Below are positions 56,784 through 64,000 of a stretch of DNA of 64,000 nucleotides, piece by piece. Under the pieces are notes generated by a model that did no database searches, was not told where the DNA came from, and worked only from the letters and a program-made list of their open reading frames with translations. Origin of the DNA: Asterochloris sp. CNOR1 (lineage: Eukaryota > Chlorophyta > Trebouxiophyceae > Trebouxiales > Trebouxiaceae). Position numbers and translations under genes: made by a program. Numbering within the stretch: the first letter of the stretch is position 1; each line of letters begins with the position of its first letter. Where the stretch lies: contig OZ017761.1 in assembly GCA_963969365.1 (NCBI GenBank), positions 434,001 through 498,000 on the forward strand, written 5' to 3'.

Positions 56784-58626
56784 ATGCTGCGAGATATCAT
56801 GCAGTGTGCCTGCAAAAGCAGCTGTGTACCCCCTACTGACGCTGCACGCGTGATTCAGGCTGTGCCCTCCCGCTACAACATGCTTCTTGAGGACGAGGAG
56901 AGTGATCCCCTGAATGAACAGGATGGTGAAGAGGCCTTCACAGCAGCAGGAGGGATCAGCGCAGATGTGAGATGGCAAAGGCAGCGTAGATGCTCAGCTG
57001 TGACAGGCATTGCAGCTGTCCTGCACCTATATATCAGTCAGCTTACCTCAGTCAGGCCAGTCTGTGTCTCGTGCAGGATCTCTCGGAGAATGAGACTGGG
57101 AAGGTGTTCAAGTCAGGCCTGCACCTGTCAGATTGGGCAATGCTGCGGCTGGTCTCAACAAAGTGGAAGGCACTTGCAGACAGCTACGTAGACTGTGTCA
57201 ATGTCAGCCTGACACATGCAGAGTGGCCAGATCAGCTTCTGGAGATGTCAGCCGAGTACAGCTGGCATGTGGTCCAACCTTGGGTCGCAGAGGCAGCCTT
57301 CTCCAGCCTGTGCTATGTGCTGTGAGTGGTTGTGTTCACTGCTGTCCTGCAAGCAGAGCACATTTTCCCCCTTCTTGGCCTTGCCAGGCTTCCGCTAACC
57401 ACGGGACCGCTCTGCCAAACATGCTTTCCTGCTGCATGCAGGGAGACCTTCCCTGCTGCTGTGGTGACCGTAGCGCATGCTTCACTCAGAGAGCCTGTTT
57501 TGAAGCTCATCGAACTCAGCACAGGTTGATTGCTGCAGTGTGCCCTGCTGACATTTGTGGACAGGGTCTGAAAGCCTACAACATTACTTCAGGTGACGTC
57601 TTTGCTGGACGCCGTATCTGCTTCCTCCACGCCACAGATGGCCACCCGTATGACATGCCAGTCCTACAGAGGCTCGGAGACTGCTGCAGACAACTGCTCG
57701 CCTCCCATGGCTGGATCTGCAGATCTTAGTGTGCATGCCTCGTGGGGCCGCTTGCCCGGACAGCGGGTGTCCCGAAGTGGTCATGTGTCTGGCGCCTCAC
57801 CTTTGCGGGATGTTCAGTCGCTATTATGGGTTCAGGCTGCAGGCATTACTGCCGGCAGCTGCACAGCTGGAGCATGTGACATCCTTTGACACGTGCTCAG
57901 ATAACTCAGCCTGCTGGGGCAGTTCTACATGCTCAGAGTATTACATGTTAATGTACGGCACTCAGTCCTGCTGACAGCAAGCCTGCCCTACCTTCACACA
58001 CTGGGTTTGAGGTTCTATGGCACACTGTTGAGGGAGGTCAACCTGCAGTACCTGTTCTCTGGAGTGCCCGCCCTGCGTCAGCTTGTGGTGGAGTGCGAAC
58101 ACGACTATGTATGGGGGGAGAATAATCTTTGTGCTCTAGACAGATGGGATGTGGAGGCATTGGTGGGTCTGCAGTGTCAGCAGCTGGACCTCCTCACTGT
58201 GGATACCAGCATCATTGATGATCACACCATGAATTTGCTGGCATGCATCCAGTGTCCCCTCAAGCTGAGCATTGACATCAAAGAATGGAGCCTCTTGGAA
58301 AGCGCGCCCCCCTGACACTACTGGCAAGGCTTCCAAACTTGGTTGCACTGAGACTCATCTCCCTCTCATGCGCCTCAGATGCACTTTGGGACCATCGTGG
58401 AGCATGCCTGCCTGCTGTGCGAAGGCTTGAGATAGTTTACCTTCCCCTGCACATGAATGACTCGCACTTGCCCCTGGTGAGCATCTTGAGCATGTGTCCG
58501 GCACTGAAGCACCTCTCCCTGCTTGGCTACCCAAGCCTCAGGGCGGCTGAACGCCCCGGTATTCATACACGCCTGTGGCATGCTTTCAAAAGTTGTGCCA
58601 AGCTGACCTCACTGCAAATTGAATGA
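56784..58626 (+). CDS. F-box/LRR-like protein (possibly frameshifted)
   Basis: Exons 56784-56966, 57077-57321 and 57442-57524 join in matching phases. The second carries DWAMLRLVSTKWKALADSYV, the LRLVSxxWxxLAD pattern of the second half of an F-box. The 3' part encodes leucine-rich repeats: LPYLHTLGLRFYG, VPALRQLVVE, QCQQLDLLTVDTS, LARLPNLVALRLISLS and CPALKHLSLLGYPSL, ending in TGA 58624-58626. Exons between 57525 and 57929 are unresolved. Near 58285-58316 the repeat frame must shift: the upstream frame ends at TGA just after ESAPP, and the downstream frame opens at MEPLGKRAPLTLL. The inverted copy at 44640-44960 keeps the downstream frame. F-box/LRR proteins recruit substrates to SCF ubiquitin ligases; that role is inferred. 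Confidence 0.55.
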
Positions 58627-59284
58627 ATGTAGTAAGAATTGCATCTTTCAGGCAACTGGGCTGGCATAATGGTCCTGCTATGCAGCGGTGCTCGCAGCTG
58701 TTGCTGCTCCTCCAGTGCGGAGATTCAATGGGTCAATCATGCGCCCGGCAGTAGCCCAGTGATCTCCCTGGCAAGGCTGGAGCTTGTCAAGGGCTCCAGT
58801 CTTGTGGTGCATGAGAGGCTAGCTGGCTCAAGGTATTGCTGACCACCGGACAGTAGCTCTGCCTTATCTGTTGGAGACCTGGATGCCATTGCGCAGTACT
58901 TCTGATGCTTTCAGCAGTGCAAAGCACTGCTGGCTGGCTGTAGGGCTGCACAAAGAGGCCGCCAACGTCAGCATCAACCAGCCTGAGCGCTGGTGCCTCT
59001 GCAGCAGGCCCTGCATGTCTGTGGCATACCTGCGAAACGGAGTCCAGGTACTGTTGGAGCCTGCTGGCCCCAAATGGCTGATTACTAGACCACTGTGCAG
59101 CTTGCAATGCTCTGTTGATTGGGTGTTCCTTCCAATCATCTGCATGCAAGCAGCAGGGCAGCAACACGTTGAGAGGTCTTTTAAAAGATCTGAAAGGACA
59201 TCTCCTGGTCAAATGTATCTGCAGCTTGACCTAAGGGCCTGACAGCCGCAGCCACTGTCTGCTCTTTCGAAGGGCTGCTCAGTG
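58627..59284. other. Spacer between LRR gene and transporter
   Basis: About 660 bp downstream of the LRR stop. It contains short open frames such as LARLELVKGSSLVVHERLAG (58768-58827) that could be an LRR fragment, but no gene is supported. It should include the LRR 3' UTR and the transporter promoter. Confidence 0.35.
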
Positions 59285-62200
59285 ATGGGGCCCTTACATG
59301 ATGACCCTGCAATGGAGCAGCCGGTAGACATGGACGTAAAGCTGGCGACTCTCCCTGTGAGGGTTGCCGAGTCTATGCTGCAAGATCTGTGCACCAAATT
59401 CCTAGCTGGCCGCCTCAGAATGCTGCGATGGGCTGTCTTGCAGGCAGTGTTGTGGCTGCACTGTCATATTGCCCCTGAGGCTGCTGCTTGATCAAGGCTG
59501 GGCCTGCTGCAGGCCGTGAATGAGCAGCGTGTGCTCCGCAAGACTTTTTGGAATGTGGTGCCCCCGCTGTTTGGAGTCACTCTATTTACTTACCTTGACC
59601 GGTGAGGGCTGGTCACTCAATGCCCAAGCTTTACTGTGGTGCAGACTGCACTGCAGGCATTGGCTGCTACCTGTGCAATGCTGTTTCTGCTGGAGCACTG
59701 TTTTCCAGAGCTGCCGAGCCTTAGGCTTGAGCATTGCTGCGCCTCCAGGTTCAATCTGGCCTTTGCTGCCCCCTCTCTGAAGTCAGATCTCAAGCTCAGT
59801 AATTCAGCCTACGGCCTAGGAGCAGGCAAGCACTCTTTGGCTGCCACATGAGCCCACCCATTCATACACTGCCACATGCTGCCAACATCAAGCCTTCTTG
59901 CTGCAGCCTCTTGCCTGCTCGTTAAATCACAGCCTGCTGCCTGCAGGCCTCCTCTTTGCCGGCTACGCCTCCATGCAGATCCCTTCCACCATGCTGTGCG
60001 CCCACTTTGGCGCACGCAGGTGGCTGTCAGGCCTCATGGTCTTCTGGGGCATTGTGCTGGCATGCACAGCCCCCATCAAGACCAAGACTCAATTCTTCAT
60101 CATGCGGGTGCTGCTGGGCTGTGCCGAGGCAGGGACCTTCCCAGGTACACCTCAGCCTGCTCATTGAGCAGCTCAATGCGGATCAGAAGGTGCTGCAGCC
60201 TCACTTCATAAGAAAATGCAATTGCCGGCACCTTGGGACCATCACTGGGCCCTGCCAGCCTCATTGTCACTTTGGCTGCACCTTGCAGGCGCATGGCACC
60301 ACCAGACGCGCTTCTTCCTGGCTCGCGAGGTCGGCTTTACCCACTCAGCTGTCACCCTGGGCTCCATCTTCAGCTACATCATCAACGGGCCCATCGCCGC
60401 AGGCTTCTTGCTCATGGACGGCACACGAGGTGGGGTTTTGCCGGCAATGTAAGGAGCATTTACGCTGCACAGCATTACTGCTTCTGGGCAGCATCCAAGG
60501 TGGGTTCCCCCATGTGCTGATACTCATCCGTACTGCCAACACTTGACACACAAAGGGTGTGTGCTGGCAATGGTACTGAGACCCACGCTCATAGTCGACT
60601 CCCAAGGTGAGCATGCCTTGTACAACCCTTTTAAGCTCACCCTGCAAGCTAACAAGCTCACTTCCGCTCTACACAAATGCTCTTCAGTGAGCGTGGCTCA
60701 AGTCCATGGGCAGCCCATAGCCTGAACTGCACAACCTTACCGCCATCATTTTGCTTGCGATTTGATGCAGTAGACACCCGACTGTCTGGTGCCACGCAGG
60801 GCTGCACGGGTGGTCCTGGCTCTTCCTGATTGAGGGCATCATCACTTCGGCATATGGGATTGTTTTCAGGGTGAGCCTAGCCCGTGATGCGCTTGGCCAT
60901 GCTGCCTGCCCTGGTACGATTGCACATCTCTCCTTGGTATTTGTCGCTTGCCTCCACTGGCTGCATGCCATGCTGCCACGCAATGCACTGGTGTTGTTGC
61001 CTGCTGCTCACCAATGGGCCATGCCATAACCCAAGCTGCAGTGCCTCTCCCTGCTGTGCGAGGCCCTGAAGCACGGCCTCTGACGTGCCTCCCCCAAGTC
61101 AGGCTGTGCTGCTTGTCAAGCTGAACCTTCTTGCAGGGCTGTTGGCAGCTTGAAACTTCTTTGCTGCGTCAACGGCACGCTTGCCAATGGAGCATAATTG
61201 ATGCGCTGCTTACAGGTGATCCTCTGCCAACGGCTTCAACCTGTTGACAATGCTGTACTCGCGGCTGAAGCCTCCTGTGCTGCTCCAAACGCAGTTCTTT
61301 GCTGCCTGCAGTTTTGGCTCCCTGGGAGCATTAAGGACCTTCGCGGCTTGCAGCCCGAGGAGAAGCAGTGGCTGGCAGACCGGAAGCAGGCCGACAAGGC
61401 GGCTGCTCAGAATGTCAGCAGGTGGCAGGGCACCATCTGGGGTGGGTTGCGCTGCCGCTGCTTCATCCTGACATCTGCTGGCGGGGGCATGTTGACCTGG
61501 GCAAAAGGAAATGGTGTCGAAACCCTGTTGCTGCTGGACCACCGGCAAGCAGCACACACACAGTGTGCCTCAGCCATCATGGTGCAGCCTGAAGGGACAC
61601 ATCTGCCAACAGGGGGCGTATCAGCAGCTGTATGGCGGCAGGGGGCATGATGACCTGCAGGGCGCCGCTCATGCAGAGCACCTAGAGGTTGTGACAGGGC
61701 TGGCTGGCTTGAGATCGATCAGGCTCTGCCACAGCCGCATCTGCCCATCCCTCATAGGCAAATCAGACTGCGTCGCTGACCGCTGCTCAGTGTGCTGCAG
61801 GCGCCTTCCTGAACTGGCGCTTGATCTACCTCTCCCTCTGCTGGTTCCTGGTGGCCACCACATGTGAGTCGCTTGGCTGCCTGCAATCCTTGGCTCCATT
61901 GCTGCAGCCTCTGTCTGAAGTAAGGTGCAGGGCCTGAGGATCATACCGGACAAAGTGGCACGGCCCCCTCAGAGCTGAGCACGAGCGTGTTGCCTGCAGG
62001 CTGCACTGCCAGTCGCAGCTCCTCACACACGCCTGTTGCAGGATCCTGCACGACCTGCAGCCTGCACAGGGCTGCACCGTCTGAAGCCTGCACAGAATTC
62101 CAGCCGGACGGCTGTCGTCTGCCTGTCCAGGCTGCACCGTCTGGAGCCTGCACAGACTGGAGTCTAATATCTGTCCACTGTTCTGCTGCAGTCATTGGCG

Positions 62201-64000
62201 TGAGCACGTGGACCACCCTGATGCTGGACGCTGCTTTCAATGGTAGCTTCAACGGCGCCACTCCTCGCCCACAACCCAAGAACTGGGTACGCTTGAGCCT
62301 GACCTTCCCCTGCTTGAAGAACATTGTGCTTTAGAGCTGATTGCGCATCACAGCTGCCCAGGCCAGCTGCTGCTTCTGGTCCTAACACTTTGCTGTCTGT
62401 ACTGCACCTTGCAAAGTGCACACAGGCAGCAAAGTGCATTGGGCAGAGGCCTGGCGAGTATCTGCTTTTCTTCTGCGCCTGGCGTGATGCACTGAAGGCC
62501 GGTTTTCTGTGAAAACAAATTGACCTGCTGACTGGTCGGGAGGCTGTCAGCACATCATATGCGGTGTGTGTCTACGTGCTACATGTGCAGAGGCCGCCAA
62601 CAGCGCTGCCCTGACAGGGCTTGACAATTTTGCAACTGCTTCCACGCCCCACACACGTTGACGAAGCTGCCTGCCACCAGTCTCTGAGCACCTACTGACA
62701 CTGCCCTCCTCCCTGCCCTGCAGACCCAGCACGACAAGAGCTGGTACACTGCCAAGCTGGCGCTTATCTCCAGCCTCCTGTGGGTGCCCTCCGCCTTCTC
62801 CATGCAGTTCGTGGCCTGGTCATCCCAGCACTTCAAGGAGCGCAACCTCCACGCAGCCATCCCTGCCCTGGTGGGCACGATCGCCTATTCGTGAGTTTCA
62901 AATTGCAATGTGTAGATGAACTTGATAAAGATGTTCAGGCTCTGCCATCGGGGGTTGATGCAGCTGTTCCTGTGTTAGAGAGATAGGGAGCTGCCAGGCA
63001 GAAGCGAGCCCCTGCCACCTGCTGGCTGAGCTGGTCAGCTTCATAGTCATGTGCCCTGCCTGCGGGCTTGACACTGCATGGGCTGCATTGCTGGATTGGG
63101 GCTGCCCCAGTCCAACTAGGGGCCTGCAAAGGTGCAAAGCAACAGCTCCTCTGCACACTGCATGAACCAGGGGTTGATGTTTCTGAGGTGTCTCCCGTTT
63201 GGAGGCGTGAGAGGGTTGCTGGGTCACAACTCCTCCCTGCCCGCCAGCTGGCCTGGCCTTGCCTAGTACTGTCGCCAAAGCAGCCCCTGCCACCAGAGCA
63301 GGCTTTCTGGCTGTGGTCTTGCTCTGCTGACTGGCTTGTGGGGTGGGCTGCAGAGTCTCTGCAGCATAAAGTAAGGGAGCTGCTCAGTGAGCTGGGGGCA
63401 GCTGCCAAGACTCTCGTCATGCAACTGAGCTGAACGGGTTGCTGTACTGACATGTCACACCCTGCCTGCCAGGTGCGTCCCACACGCCATCGAAAGGGCT
63501 GGTGCAATCCCAGGCTTTGTCTGTCTCACCATCGCAAGTTGTGGTGTCTGGTCTACGATTGGTGAGCGTTGCACTCCCTCAGCCTGTTGTTTGCAAGAGC
63601 GGGCATCTCCAAACCTGACAGGATGGGTACCTCTTGGAAGCCTTCCTGCACTGCCTTTAAAGGCTCCAATTTGCTGTCAGAGCACATGACCCAATTGGTG
63701 CTATGCCGGCAGGCCCCATCTGGAGCTACCCTCCCACCTTCCTGCATGGTGTCGCTAAGGCACCGGGCATCAGCTTCCTCAACGTTTTTACTGCCGTTGG
63801 AGGATTCTCGGGTGAGAGCTTCAGCCCATCTAGAGGCATTTGCTGTCCGGGTTGCTGTTTGGCTATAAACTGCAGCTGGCCTGTTAAGTTCACTGCCACT
63901 GTATGCTGCAATGCTGCAGGACCTTACATCATTGGCAGCCTCTCTCAAAGAACCGGCAGCTATGCCAGCTCCATGTATACCTTTGCTGCTTTCAATGCAG
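59285..64000 (+). CDS. Major-facilitator transporter, anion:cation symporter (ACS)-like (3' end outside window)
   Basis: Thirteen exons with matching phases: 59285-59356, 59513-59601, 59749-59825, 59947-60144, 60289-60429, 60800-60870, 61312-61441, 61801-61863, 62192-62286, 62724-62890, 63473-63561, 63713-63811 and 63920 onward. TM1 is followed by TYLDRFNLAFAAPSLKSDL and SAYGLGAGLLFAGYASMQIP, the usual ACS pattern. TM2-3 contains HFGARRWLSGLMVFWG. TM4 has RVLLGCAEAGTFPG and TM5-6 SYIINGPIAAGFLL and GWSWLFLIEGI. The central loop and second half continue in exons 7-13, ending in GPYIIGSLSQRTGSYASSMY. ACS members carry organic anions such as nicotinate, pantothenate, tartrate or phosphate; the substrate here is unknown. 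The third intron has a GC donor (gagcag/gcaagc). Exon 9 (residues VSTWTTLMLDAAFNGSFNGA) is atypical for the family. Confidence 0.9.

Noticed and set aside
1-64000. tRNA or rRNA genes
   Set aside because: I looked for GGTTCGANTCC-type B boxes with matching acceptor stems and for rRNA blocks and found none that I could fold by eye. A tRNAscan run would settle it.

Overview
The window is nuclear DNA of an intron-rich eukaryote, most likely a chlorophyte green alga, perhaps trebouxiophyte-like. This is inferred from the gene families and gene architecture, not from a database match. Genes are split into many short exons by small GT-AG introns. The 3' splice sites are strikingly uniform (mostly (C)TGCAG), the proteins are Ala/Gln-rich, and TGTAA-type candidate poly(A) signals occur. 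I see no operons, Shine-Dalgarno logic, tRNA, rRNA or CRISPR. Where I give exon chains, I checked by hand that phases match at every junction quoted.

Layout. (1) 1-21013 (+): the 3' part of one giant gene. A Pro/Thr/Ala-rich secreted stalk is built from tandemly duplicated, phase-symmetric exons. It is followed by a Cys-containing ectodomain, a polycystin-type extracellular domain, a membrane region and a long cytoplasmic tail. (2) 21539-22942 (-): a complete five-exon parvulin (PIN4-like) prolyl isomerase. It shares a ~208-bp divergent promoter with (3) 23151-26336 (+), a complete six-exon secreted serine esterase. (4) 26627-35760 (-): a protein with seven CCCH zinc fingers, two UBA-like helices and a Gln/Tyr-rich tail. 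(5) 35761-37953: a poorly coding stretch with irregular short repeats. (6) 37954-38235 (-): a small Cys-containing protein. (7) 38518-43790 (-): a pentameric ligand-gated ion channel subunit of the Cys-less ('Pro-loop') kind. (8) 44640-44960 (-): a decayed F-box/LRR copy. (9) 45262-53700 (-): a ubiquitin-specific protease whose reading frame continues into a coiled coil and a large IQ-motif repeat array. (10) 53731-56014 (-): coiled-coil and unassigned coding-like segments. (11) 56784-58626 (+): the F-box/LRR-like source relative of the pseudogene. (12) 59285 to the window end (+): a major-facilitator transporter with 13 exons visible.

The genes do not form a pathway. Common themes are membrane sensing (polycystin-like giant, ligand-gated channel, MFS carrier), ubiquitin/calmodulin-type regulation (USP-IQ, F-box, UBA-CCCH) and active tandem duplication inside coding sequence (114-bp and 189-bp stalk exons, 183-bp IQ unit). 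The strongest candidates for new biology are the polycystin-anchored stalk, the algal Cys-less receptor channel and the deubiquitinase-IQ fusion.
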